Shown one piece after another: positions 46,501 through 54,999 of a stretch of 64,000 nucleotides of DNA. The translations under genes and the position numbers were made by a program. Numbering within the stretch: position 1 is the first letter of the stretch; every line of letters starts with the position of its first letter. This DNA is from Lachnoclostridium sp. An181. GTDB taxonomy: Bacteria; Bacillota; Clostridia; Lachnospirales; Lachnospiraceae. The DNA lies in assembly GCF_002160325.1 (NCBI RefSeq), contig NZ_NFKJ01000013.1:27680-91679 (forward strand), in the 5' to 3' direction. Under the pieces are notes generated by a model that was given only the letters and a program-made list of their open reading frames with translations, did no database searches and was not told where the DNA came from.

Positions 46501-49500
46501 AAGATCTCCGTCCGTAATTGCATGGATGTTGTTCTGCGTATTGGCCATCTGCCAGGTTCCGTTTGCATCTTTGTATCTTACTGTCGCTGTATCATCTTGA
46601 ATTTCAATCTCAAAGGTTGTATTCGTCAACTGGTTGTCCTTTGCATTTCCGTTTCTCTCAGAAGCTGATGCGTTTTCTTCATAGACAGCAGTCACTCCGG
46701 ACATGTGACCCTTTTTGCCGACAGAATAGTAATTATTTCCGTCTTTGTAAAGGATAATTCCTGCGTTGTTGTATCCTTCGCCTGTAACAGGAAGTCCTTT
46801 TACATCCACCTGTATCCTTAAGTCTTCCTTGTATTCTTTTGGAATAGCAAATTTTACAAGGTTATTGACATTTGTGCTGCCCCCGTAAAGCTCGCTTCCT
46901 GTCTGGGCAATAATTCCGATCTCGTCTTTTGTGCCGTACAGATTTTCCGGATACATGTTGTCAATCGTTACATTATCGTTGTACAGATGGTTGGTATTTC
47001 CATAGCTTTTTTCAAAGCTGTTGATCATCAAAATACCTGCACTCTTTCCGTCTTTTGCGGCCCTCACAAGGACAACGCCCTCTTTTAGGGCTGTATAGGA
47101 ATCTCCGTCCACAACTCCCAGGTTACTTGGCTGTCCGCTTACCGGATCAAGAACTTCCAAAATCGCACCTTCTGTGTACGTAATGGATGTACTTTGGCCC
47201 TCCTCTGCAAATTCTGTCGTATCCGCACTGATCACAACCTCGCTTGCCTGTTTTTCGCCTACTGTGATCTTCGCTTCATCACTCTTTACAATGGTTCCAT
47301 TCCACTCCACATATGAGAGCAGTGTCACTTCTCCTTCTTTTACACCTACTAACTCCTGCTGTTCATTTACATATGCAACAGACGGATCCGATGTCACATA
47401 TTTTACCTTTGATGCACTGGTGATCAAATTGCCTCCTGTCTGATTTAAAGTCAATTCATTGTCTGCTATCTCCACATCTTCCTCTGACATTCTGTCTCCG
47501 CTTGTCGTCACATTTAAGTTTAGTCCGTCATCATAAGTGTTCCCCGAAATTTCTACGTTTTTACAGTTGGTAAATTTGAAGATATCCTTTGTAAGCGTCG
47601 TCTCATGGACCTCTGTGGAAACTTTCTGCTTTTCTCCGACTGCAATAGTATTTTGTGCATTCAGTTTTAAAGAAAGTCCTGCATCATCGCGAAGGATCTT
47701 ATTGTTTACAATTTTAAGTCCATCCACACCATTTGCAGTCACTACATTGTCGTTTGCCATATGAAATTCATTTCCCTCAATGGTAATGTTCCTGTGCACA
47801 GGGATATCCCCTTTTGACGGAGGCGCATCCTGCACACCTGTGAGGACAACCGGATCCACAAAAATACCGGACACATTTCCCCACTCGTTTTGTCCGGTCG
47901 GCCGGATATAGAACTTGTTGTTGCGGATCGTCATGTCCCGGATCGGCCCGGATTCATACCAATAATTTGCGTCATTTGACAAGTAAATGTTTGCCATTGC
48001 CATGTTGTCAAATGTGTTATTTTCAATAATGACCGGTTTTCTCACCGTACAAAGAATTCCTCGCGTCGGAATGCTCTTCATATGATTTCCGCTGATATGT
48101 ACTTCCGGCGTGTATGTCACATTTTCTGCCACATACAGTCCCTCCTTTTGTGAAGAATTATTTCTTGTAACCTTTATACGCAGATCATTTAACGTCTCTT
48201 CGCTGAATTCTTCCTTAAACGTCACGATTTCTGTGCGCATGTCCAGTTTCTCACCATTATATTCTTCCCCCGGAGCGATTGAGGATTTTACAATGTATGG
48301 TTCATCTTCACTCTCACCTGCCGGCGGCTCCAGATATGTCCTGGAGTAAAACAAAACCTCGTCTCCTTCATGGAACTGCCTGAATCCTCCCTGCTGTCCA
48401 TGAATGTATTGCACTTTCAAGGTACGGTTGTCAATGACTTCCTCCACTCTCATATAACTTCCGTGGATATTGATCGGATCGTCATGGGACATGGAAAAAT
48501 TACAGTCCGTCACTTTAAAGTAACCGCCGCATCCTGCTACATGGAGCTGGTCTGCATTGCTTGTCGTATATTTTCCAGTACCGTATCTTGGGAGAAAATC
48601 CACGCCTTTAAACTCTACATTTTTACACATCTGTGTCAGCCATCCAAAACCACTCAGATAGTGCACATCAATGTTGTCCACCAAAACATTTTCACTTTCC
48701 CAGAAAAACGCTCCTGCTGTCTTTCTCGTGGCAGAATCGCTCAGAAGGAAAATGTTGCCCACTTCCTGGTCTTTTGGTCTTTGTCCATCATACGTGAATC
48801 TCAAAACATTTTCACCTGTTTTTTGTATGGATGATACATTTGTAAATGGATTGGAAGCCGCCTTGTCACTCGCCCTTGCAACAGTCTGATCATATCCTTT
48901 GTATATAACAAGATAAGCGCAGAAATCCGCACTCTGTTTCTCCCAATAAGGTTTTCCTGTAACCGGGCTTGTCTCTCCTTGCCATGTTATATTTTTTCCG
49001 TCTTCACTGATCACATAATCATAATTGGCAGGAATATAAAAATCCGCATATTCCTTTCCATTTTCATCTACACCATTTCCAACCACGCTGATATCCACAG
49101 TATCCGGGTCCTGATAATCCAGCACAAAATCATGGAATGTCACATTTTCACTTTCTACTGCAGCAAGCGCCATCATATCGCCATGCATGATGAGCGACGA
49201 ACCATTTCCCTCAAAGGTCACATTGTCCACATTCTCAAGAAGAATTGCAATTGACTTTTCCGGGTAGGACAAACTGCTTGTGTTTGACGTATGATACACC
49301 CTCTTTGCCGCATAATCTTTCCAGAAATGGTATTCTCCTTTTGGGAAATTGACAGTTACACTTCCCTGTGTCTCCTTTGCTTTTTCCAATGCCTTTTTCA
49401 CAGCATCCGTACTGTCATTTTTTCCGCTGGGATCTGCTCCAAACTTTGTTACATCAATGACAGTACTACTTTTTTCCTTTGCCTGTGCATGCCCCATTCC

Positions 49501-49566
49501 GGTGATGCCGACCCCGGAAATCACCATACACACTGCCAGCACGACTGCGAATAGTTTTTTCATCAT
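43561..49566 (-). CDS. Surface alpha-1,3-galactosidase, GH110, with Big2, CBM51 (NPCBM) and FIVAR modules
   Basis: A secreted 2001-residue enzyme of the family that cleaves alpha-1,3-galactose, such as blood-group B and linear alpha-Gal epitopes. Order: signal peptide (1-29); parallel beta-helix GH110 domain (about 35-700) with NAD339Q and HD362D363, whose 23-residue spacing fits the catalytic aspartates reported for the family (from memory); a Big2-like domain (about 722-775); a lectin-like and several beta-sandwich domains; an NPCBM/CBM51 domain (about 1569-1712), a module known to bind galactose and blood-group A/B; FIVAR-like repeats (about 1725-1932); sorting signal SAKTSD with hydrophobic helix and RKRKAK. 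AAAGGAG precedes the ATG. It shares the C-terminal cassette with GH84 and GH89. Confidence 0.93.
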   Translation of the reverse strand: MMKKLFAVVLAVCMVISGVGITGMGHAQAKEKSSTVIDVTKFGADPSGKNDSTDAVKKALEKAKETQGSVTVNFPKGEYHFWKDYAAKRVYHTSNTSSLSYPEKSIAILLENVDNVTFEGNGSSLIMHGDMMALAAVESENVTFHDFVLDYQDPDTVDISVVGNGVDENGKEYADFYIPANYDYVISEDGKNITWQGETSPVTGKPYWEKQSADFCAYLVIYKGYDQTVARASDKAASNPFTNVSSIQKTGENVLRFTYDGQRPKDQEVGNIFLLSDSATRKTAGAFFWESENVLVDNIDVHYLSGFGWLTQMCKNVEFKGVDFLPRYGTGKYTTSNADQLHVAGCGGYFKVTDCNFSMSHDDPINIHGSYMRVEEVIDNRTLKVQYIHGQQGGFRQFHEGDEVLFYSRTYLEPPAGESEDEPYIVKSSIAPGEEYNGEKLDMRTEIVTFKEEFSEETLNDLRIKVTRNNSSQKEGLYVAENVTYTPEVHISGNHMKSIPTRGILCTVRKPVIIENNTFDNMAMANIYLSNDANYWYESGPIRDMTIRNNKFYIRPTGQNEWGNVSGIFVDPVVLTGVQDAPPSKGDIPVHRNITIEGNEFHMANDNVVTANGVDGLKIVNNKILRDDAGLSLKLNAQNTIAVGEKQKVSTEVHETTLTKDIFKFTNCKNVEISGNTYDDGLNLNVTTSGDRMSEEDVEIADNELTLNQTGGNLITSASKVKYVTSDPSVAYVNEQQELVGVKEGEVTLLSYVEWNGTIVKSDEAKITVGEKQASEVVISADTTEFAEEGQSTSITYTEGAILEVLDPVSGQPSNLGVVDGDSYTALKEGVVLVRAAKDGKSAGILMINSFEKSYGNTNHLYNDNVTIDNMYPENLYGTKDEIGIIAQTGSELYGGSTNVNNLVKFAIPKEYKEDLRIQVDVKGLPVTGEGYNNAGIILYKDGNNYYSVGKKGHMSGVTAVYEENASASERNGNAKDNQLTNTTFEIEIQDDTATVRYKDANGTWQMANTQNNIHAITDGDLYLALCAWKNSGRDFETMFGNVKIAKASETTSEDMGSASAKQIFAEFDNDRPVVEQLELTVNGVNEKAAAQAEAADGDGISSMVYQWTLEKEDGTKDVIYTSNSTYTPKETGVLQVAVTAMDIYGKPSRTMVSSKEEVAVNTSEDEELKNLYINGNKVQGFEKQDAVFIMPKGAANKIRVSYDMENAKVDTILKDEDGNILAELSDACETIIKLPETLIVERGSTSYKIKIRTQEEGTIEVQGLRVNEENVNLDAPIKEETGSYFKTLTTDDAKIEIKTNDSVSRITATRSFFQKEVKNESQEDGVFLANIDLTAGINAFDITLTGVDNITQKSIRLYLFRDGYNESTLADLKVNGRSVDGFEPEKKEYTVYVEKEDAEVSIEAVQGAQEQTTSITKDNVRTEGLTAKYELGEGLNRIIVANKSENMWITSFYTLNIVVKSEDNADLLSLETDETMTPAFDALKPDVLDYDINMNKGTLHVQAKALMDDAKVVLFTDTQKAEGVGKAEADFTIYEGENKVQAEVTAPDGKTKKVYNIVISAEGLEYASDRMDLATKTEVGYGNLEIDRSPSGGAIALVNEDGERVEFAKGLGAHAQSNIIYNIEGQGYEIFEAYVGIDYYQVSQGNVPSSVTFRVLVDGVEKFNSQKEMTVADSMMKVEVDVKGASTIELIADQGANNYNDHADWADAKFIKPLAQRPQEPVELSTAVLEYALELAKDINTDGVITSVAEKYNAALANAKEVLEKAKTGNADVTQEIIDNAWQELILAMQYLSFKQGDKTDLGKVIELAEEMAANLDNYLNDGKDGFNQALADAKVVYKDGNAMQTEVDTSWRTLLSAMSGLQLKPDKSMLQELLKEAAELLQSDYEEESLAAFRSVFADAKAVYEDEQAKSEDVKAAEGALKDAMEKLTPASSVDEHTVANAKGSEEVTSADKNETQKDTGVQTVKSAKTSDATQAWVWLILMTGAALTALAIRKRKAK

Positions 49567-49771
49567 AAACTCCTTTCCTTTTCTCTCTCTTTATACTGTT
49601 TGGTTCATCAAAAAGATATCACTTTTCTTCAACTAAAAAAATACATTTTTCTACTTTATTGTTATAATTTTTTATTATAACATTTTTTTAATTTTAATTA
49701 TAAATTTTTTCCAAAATTTCAAAATATAATTATAAACATTTCAATTTTTAAATTATAAAAGGCAAAGAGTT

Positions 49772-50353
49772 TCACACTCTTTGCCTTCTGTCCTTCCATT
49801 TACAAAACAAAATCCCGGCTCCCGTACTCACACAGGTCGCCACAATCCCGGCTCCTACTATTCCGGCCGGGTTCACACTGCCATACTGACTCCTGTAAGC
49901 GATTACATTCATCGGTATCAGCTGCAAAGAAGAAATGTTCAAAATCAAAAAATTACACATATCATTGCTGGCCACTTTACTGTTACCGTTGAGCTCTCCC
50001 AACTGCTCCATGGCTTTTAATCCCGCAGGTGTCGCAGCCCATCCAAGCCCCAGCACATTCGCGATAATATTGGTGCAAATATACCCTTCCGCCGCATGCC
50101 CTTTTGGCACACCGGGAAAGAAAAACCGGATAAATGGCCGAAGTTTCCTGCTTAGCCCCTCTATCATCCCTGCTCCTTTGGCAATTTCCATCAGGCCCAC
50201 CCACAAAGCCATGACGCCCATCATCGTGATGCAAAGTGTGATAGCCTCCTTGGATGAATCCACTGCTGCATTGGTGATTTCCGGCATTTTTCCTTGAAAA
50301 GCACCGTACAGAATACCCACTGCGATCATACCTGCCCAGAGTTTATTTAACAT
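49772..50353 (-). CDS. spmA: Spore maturation protein A
   Basis: A polytopic membrane protein of 193 aa, the partner of SpmB in spore core dehydration. Recognised by LWAGMIAVGILYGAFQG, FPGVPKGHAAEGYICTNIIANVLGLGWAATPAGLKAM (in parts) and DMCNFLILNISSLQLIPMNVIAYR, all typical of SpmA. AGGAG lies about 10 bases before the ATG. It is followed by an A+T-rich 205-base gap with no gene or clear terminator and then the GH110 gene, where spmB would be expected. Confidence 0.92.
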   Translation of the reverse strand: MLNKLWAGMIAVGILYGAFQGKMPEITNAAVDSSKEAITLCITMMGVMALWVGLMEIAKGAGMIEGLSRKLRPFIRFFFPGVPKGHAAEGYICTNIIANVLGLGWAATPAGLKAMEQLGELNGNSKVASNDMCNFLILNISSLQLIPMNVIAYRSQYGSVNPAGIVGAGIVATCVSTGAGILFCKWKDRRQRV

Positions 50354-50416
50354 ACATTTATAACTCCTGTTTTTGATATATATATGTTTTCCTCTGATTT
50401 TTCATTCAACCATCAA

Positions 50417-52732
50417 TCATTTATAAAACTTTTTAAATCCCATTACAGCAGCCAGAATTCCTACACCATATAACAGAATGGACAGCTCATCTGCTGTTTT
50501 AGGTGCCTTCTTTTCTGGTTTTTCATTTTTTTCTGTCTCTTCCTTATCCTGACCCGGCAAATTTTCTACCTTATCCACTACTGTTATCTCATGTTTTATT
50601 GGAGACAGATATAAAACATCCGAATATCTGGTTCCATCCATCTCCATATCTACACGAATACCGGATATATTGATCTGCTGCACACCTGGTTTTAATGCAC
50701 GGATTCTTTCATCTTTTACAGAAATTATTTCATTTTCCTGGACATATGCATGAAAGGTTTTGCAAGTCTGGCCATTCCAAGTTACTTCCGGTTCTTTCTC
50801 TTCACCCGTATACATTTTATCCGGCTGAACGGTGACATTGTCTTCTATGCCACTGTTCTGTACTGTATAGATCAGTTCTGTGCCAATTTCAAATTCTAAT
50901 GGAGCCACTCTCTCCAACTGCTGAAACAGGACTCTCACCTTATATTTTTCCTGCAGTCCCTCTTTTGGCACTGTGATGGTAAAGGCATAGTCGGAAAGTT
51001 CCTGCTCATCTGAAATTAAAGTTCTGTTTCCATCCATATCCGTGACTTCCACCCAGGATATCTTTCTGTAATGATCCGGGATATCTAATTGAAATGGCTC
51101 GGATGTAAAAGTACCGTTTTCATTTTGTTTGGAAATATCAAACACAAAACAATTTTTCCACGAAACACTGTCAGTCGGCGAAACATAGACATTCTGTATG
51201 TTAAAAGTCCTGTCAGCTACATACTCTTCCTCATCTCCCTGTACCTTAAATGTGATCGTAGGCTGCAATATAAAGTTTCCATTGAGAGCCTGTTCCTTGT
51301 CTATTGCAATTTTAAATCGGAATGTATTTCCCATAATCTGCAGATCAACTGCCCGGAAAATATTCTGAGGAATGGAGCTGTCCCACAGACAATTTCCTTT
51401 AAATTCTACTTTTACATCTTCAAGTTGTACCTTTTCATTTCCATTTCTATTGATGCGGCCAACAATATAATCCTCAGATATATATTCTTCTCCTCTTGTG
51501 TCAATATGCAATACTTTTTTATTTTCTATAGAAACATCCATTCCATACTCTGCTTTTTGCGTATAATGAACCGGCACATAAACACTCAAATCTGTACCAT
51601 AAAAAGCAATTTCCAATTCCCCGGTAAATTCTCTGTTTACCCCCACCTTATTTTCTGCAAATTGGAGCACAGCCTCATTTTGTTTAACATCATAAGAAAG
51701 TTCTACTCCTTCCGGCTCTGTCCCGCTGAAATTTACCTGAATCAACGATTCCATTTCAAAGATAGACATGATAGTTTCAAAATGCTTTTCTACCCCTCCC
51801 ATCCCTTTTATTTCCGGTAATGGGATTCTGTATTCTCTCCCTTTGGAAGGTATTTGAATATCATTTGTTCCCTCAATATTCACACTTTGATTTGTGGTTC
51901 CAACCATGATCGCTGTTTCCTGCTGTTCCTCAAAGCCTGGCATGCCTCCCGGCCACATTTCCTGATATTCCTGTGTCAGAAGATTTTCCAGTACAGAAAA
52001 ATCTGTTATATGGTTTGCGCGAACTAGAATTGTTTTCAGATTTCCACTCTCTGCAACTGGTCTCAAAAATGAGATATCTTCCACGCCATTGCTTTCTATG
52101 CTAAGATACTCCAAATTTGTCAGTTTTCCAAGTGGAGAATGGTCAAAGCGTTCTCCTCTACGATTCGCAAAATGCATGTCCAAAAATTTTAAATTTTTCA
52201 GATTTCCCAAAGGTTCGATTCCGGAAATAAAATTATTATAAATATTGAGTCTCTCCAACTGCGTCATATTTCTCAATGGCTCTAATGAAAAAATATTATT
52301 TCGGTCCAGATCAATGCTGGTCAATTTTTTTAAATTCTTCAAGGGAGACAAGTCAGTAATACGATTTTCACTCAAATCCAAAGTTTGCAGATTAACCGCA
52401 TACTGCAGCCCTTCCAATGATTCAATCCCCCTGTTATGTTCCTTCAAATCTTCTGCAGGACTCTCTATATATGGCATAGAATCACTGTTCAATTTTGTCA
52501 GCCTTTCCATATCTGCTTTTGTAATTTTATCGCCTTCCTGTTTTCCCAATGTGTCACAAATCAACTGATTTAAATGGGCATCCGGTATATTCACCTCAGT
52601 TTCTTTTTCCGTCATCTCTGCCGCCTCAACTGTCCGCATACTATTTCCGATTTCCGAAATTTTAAACCCTGAAATGCACATACTTACAGTACAAGCGATA
52701 GATAACATTTTTACAATACTTTTCTTTTTCAT
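50417..52732 (-). CDS. Leucine-rich-repeat surface protein with sorting signal
   Basis: A secreted 771-residue adhesin-like protein. After a signal peptide (about 1-40) comes a cap region and then about seven internalin-type LRRs (near 105-260; units like LQTLDLSENRITDLSPLKNL). The next ~420 residues are beta-rich with no family I recognise, and a charged linker leads to a C-terminal signal APKTAD, a hydrophobic helix and KKFYK. This fits sortase anchoring, like the glycosidases nearby but with P-K-T-A. GGAG lies 7 bases before the ATG at 52732. It may bind host glycoproteins; this is inference from the LRR class. Confidence 0.85.
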   Translation of the reverse strand: MKKKSIVKMLSIACTVSMCISGFKISEIGNSMRTVEAAEMTEKETEVNIPDAHLNQLICDTLGKQEGDKITKADMERLTKLNSDSMPYIESPAEDLKEHNRGIESLEGLQYAVNLQTLDLSENRITDLSPLKNLKKLTSIDLDRNNIFSLEPLRNMTQLERLNIYNNFISGIEPLGNLKNLKFLDMHFANRRGERFDHSPLGKLTNLEYLSIESNGVEDISFLRPVAESGNLKTILVRANHITDFSVLENLLTQEYQEMWPGGMPGFEEQQETAIMVGTTNQSVNIEGTNDIQIPSKGREYRIPLPEIKGMGGVEKHFETIMSIFEMESLIQVNFSGTEPEGVELSYDVKQNEAVLQFAENKVGVNREFTGELEIAFYGTDLSVYVPVHYTQKAEYGMDVSIENKKVLHIDTRGEEYISEDYIVGRINRNGNEKVQLEDVKVEFKGNCLWDSSIPQNIFRAVDLQIMGNTFRFKIAIDKEQALNGNFILQPTITFKVQGDEEEYVADRTFNIQNVYVSPTDSVSWKNCFVFDISKQNENGTFTSEPFQLDIPDHYRKISWVEVTDMDGNRTLISDEQELSDYAFTITVPKEGLQEKYKVRVLFQQLERVAPLEFEIGTELIYTVQNSGIEDNVTVQPDKMYTGEEKEPEVTWNGQTCKTFHAYVQENEIISVKDERIRALKPGVQQINISGIRVDMEMDGTRYSDVLYLSPIKHEITVVDKVENLPGQDKEETEKNEKPEKKAPKTADELSILLYGVGILAAVMGFKKFYK

Positions 52733-52843
52733 TCTCTCACTCCTCACTTAATTATTGCCAATATTATATCTTTAGTTAAATACGTTAGACAAATTGAAAA
52801 TAAATATAATTTTGCTCTTTTATTTCTTTTTTCTATAAAAAAC

Positions 52844-52870
52844 ACCGCATAGCTTTTATTGCTATGCGGT
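52844..52870 (-). terminator. Terminator of the ABC ATPase gene
   Basis: A perfect 10-bp ACCGCATAGC/GCTATGCGGT stem with a 7-base loop, followed on the minus strand by GTTTTTT, about 50 bases after the ATPase stop. Confidence 0.88.
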
Positions 52871-52919
52871 ATCTTTTACATGGCCGAATGACAGGAGTGT
52901 ACGGCCATATTTATTTTAA

Positions 52920-54032
52920 TTAGTTTGTAATGACTTTTTCTGTCTCTTTGTCAAATACGTGAATCTTCTCTGCGTCAAATGCAAATTTCACTTTATCGCC
53001 TGTTCTTGCGGTTGTTCTTGGATCAACTCTTGCTGTCATGCTTGCACCTTCATAATCAAAGTACAGATAAACTTCAGCACCGAGCATCTCATATACACGG
53101 ATTGTAGCTTCGATGACTGTTTTCGGTGAAGAAGAAATATACATAGGCTCATCATGTACATCTTCCGGACGAATTCCAAGTACAACGGTCTTTCCATTGT
53201 ATCCGCCGTCGATCAGTTTCTTTGCTTTTGCCGGAGGAAGTTCAATCTTTGTAGGACCAAGATTTAAAAGAGCATCCTCTCCATGTACCTCAACAACAGC
53301 ATCCAGGAAGTTCATCTGCGGTGATCCGATGAAACCAGCAACAAACAGGTTGTAAGGTGTATCGTACAATACTTGAGGTGTATCTACCTGCTGCACGATT
53401 CCGCCATTCATAACTACGATTCTTGTACCAAGCGTCATAGCCTCTGTCTGGTCATGTGTTACATAAATGATCGTTGTACCAAGTCTCTGATGCAGTTTGG
53501 AGATCTCAATACGCATCTGTCCTCTTAACTTAGCATCAAGGTTTGATAAAGGCTCATCCATGAGGAATACCTTTGGATTACGCACAATGGCACGTCCCAT
53601 AGCAACACGCTGTCTTTGTCCACCCGACAAAGCTTTTGGTTTACGGTCGAGCAATGCTTCCAGATCAAGAATCTTCGCTGCTTCTCTTACCATTTTATCA
53701 ATCTCTTCTTTTGGAACTTTTCTCAGTTTCAGGCCAAAAGCCATATTATCATAAACTGTCATATGTGGATACAGCGCATAGTTCTGGAATACCATGGCGA
53801 TATCTCTGTCTTTAGGTTCAATATCGTTCACCACTTTGTCCCCGATTTTTAACTCTCCGGACGTGATATCCTCCAATCCTGCGATCATACGCAGTGTTGT
53901 TGATTTTCCGCATCCTGAAGGTCCTACAAAAATGATAAATTCTTTATCTGCAATTTCAAGATTGAAATCTTTTACGGCTTCAAATCCATTTGGATACACT
54001 TTGTTAATGTGTTTCAATGATAAACTTGCCAT
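52920..54032 (-). CDS. msmK: Sugar ABC transporter ATP-binding protein, MsmK/UgpC type
   Basis: The cytoplasmic ATPase of CUT1-class carbohydrate importers. Walker A GPSGCGKST, signature LSGGQRQRVAMGRA, Walker B VFLMDEPLSNLD and the switch His (YVTHDQTEAMTL) are intact, and a C-terminal TOBE/OB regulatory domain follows (IRPEDVHDEP, KVKFAFDAEKIHVFD). Length 370 aa. No binding protein or permease gene is adjacent, and it has its own terminator, so it is probably a shared ATPase that energises several sugar importers encoded elsewhere, as MsmK/MsmX do. AGGAGG precedes the ATG. Confidence 0.95.
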   Translation of the reverse strand: MASLSLKHINKVYPNGFEAVKDFNLEIADKEFIIFVGPSGCGKSTTLRMIAGLEDITSGELKIGDKVVNDIEPKDRDIAMVFQNYALYPHMTVYDNMAFGLKLRKVPKEEIDKMVREAAKILDLEALLDRKPKALSGGQRQRVAMGRAIVRNPKVFLMDEPLSNLDAKLRGQMRIEISKLHQRLGTTIIYVTHDQTEAMTLGTRIVVMNGGIVQQVDTPQVLYDTPYNLFVAGFIGSPQMNFLDAVVEVHGEDALLNLGPTKIELPPAKAKKLIDGGYNGKTVVLGIRPEDVHDEPMYISSSPKTVIEATIRVYEMLGAEVYLYFDYEGASMTARVDPRTTARTGDKVKFAFDAEKIHVFDKETEKVITN

Positions 54033-54081
54033 TGGGCTGTTCCTCCTTAATTTCTAACTTGATTTCGATAGTAACAGTATA

Positions 54082-54109
54082 AAAAAAAGTCCCAGAAACT
54101 TCTAGGACT
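54082..54109 (-). terminator. Terminator of the holB-rsmI operon
   Basis: AGTCC-AGAA pairs with TTCT-GGACT around a 3-base loop, with one mismatch, followed on the minus strand by eight Ts (54081-54088). It lies about 48 bases after the rsmI stop. Confidence 0.85.
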
Positions 54110-54156
54110 GAACTGCACAAACTTTTGTTTCAATTTTATACAACATGACGAACCCC

Positions 54157-54999
54157 TTATTTTTCCAGCAGGGCCTGATAGATTTCCCGTTTTCCCACAC
54201 CTCTGTCTTTTGCAACCTGTTTCATCGCCTCTTTTTTCGACATTCCCTTGGAAAGATAAAGTTCCATATGCTCATGTAACGGCATTTCTCCCCAGGCTTT
54301 CTGTTCCTCTCTTTTTAATTCTTTTTGATCTCTTCCCTCTATCACAATCACACATTCACCTTGAGGTTTTTGTTCCTCATAATGGAAAATGGCATCGTCG
54401 AGGCTTGCCAGGAATACAGTCTCATGCCTTTTCGTAAGCTCCCTCACAACTGCTGCTTTTCTGTTTCCGAGCACATCCTTTAACTCTTTTAATGTCTTCA
54501 AAAGTCTGTGCGGAGCTTCATAAAATACCATTGTCCTCGTCTCATCCTGTATTTCCTTAAAAATATACTGTTTTTCCTTTTTATCAGACGGTAGAAATGC
54601 CTCAAACGCAAATCTCCTTGTCGGAAGTCCCGAAATTGTGAGAGCAGTAATACAAGCTGCTGCCCCTGGCACTGCGGTCACCGTGATTCCTTCTTCATGG
54701 CACATTCTCACCATCTCTTCTCCCGGATCAGAAATTCCAGGAGTTCCTGCATCTGTGATAAGCGCAATATCTTCTCCTTTTTTCAGTCTTTCTATCAGCT
54801 TTGTCCCTTTTTCAATTTTATTGTATTCATGATAGCTTGTCATAGGAGTACAAATGTCAAAATGATTCAATAATTTAATGCTGTTTCTTGTATCCTCAGC
54901 AGCGATCAAATCTACTTCTTTTAAGACCCTGACACAACGAAATGTCATATCTTCCAGGTTTCCGATCGGTGTTGCACAAAGGTACAGTGTTCCGGCCAT
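54157..54999 (-). CDS. rsmI: 16S rRNA (cytidine-2'-O)-methyltransferase RsmI
   Basis: Methylates the 2'-OH of C1402 in the 16S rRNA decoding centre. The tetrapyrrole-methylase fold signature GTLYLCATPIGNLEDMTFR, AAEDTRNS, LITDAGTPGISDPG and VPGAAACITAL are clear. Length 280 aa. Its ATG overlaps the stop of the preceding methyltransferase by one base (TAATG), with AAAGGAGG upstream. Equivalent to Bacillus yabC in the holB-yaaT-yabB-yabC cluster. Confidence 0.96.
   Translation of the reverse strand: MAGTLYLCATPIGNLEDMTFRCVRVLKEVDLIAAEDTRNSIKLLNHFDICTPMTSYHEYNKIEKGTKLIERLKKGEDIALITDAGTPGISDPGEEMVRMCHEEGITVTAVPGAAACITALTISGLPTRRFAFEAFLPSDKKEKQYIFKEIQDETRTMVFYEAPHRLLKTLKELKDVLGNRKAAVVRELTKRHETVFLASLDDAIFHYEEQKPQGECVIVIEGRDQKELKREEQKAWGEMPLHEHMELYLSKGMSKKEAMKQVAKDRGVGKREIYQALLEK

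Noticed and set aside
20474..49566. A recent mobile element carrying the three glycosidases
   Set aside because: No integrase, transposase or flanking repeats are visible, and housekeeping genes (citrate synthase, rsmA, metG) lie between the glycosidase genes.
49567..49771. Small gene in the very A+T-rich gap before GH110
   Set aside because: No frame of useful length with a ribosome site; it is best explained as a promoter region.
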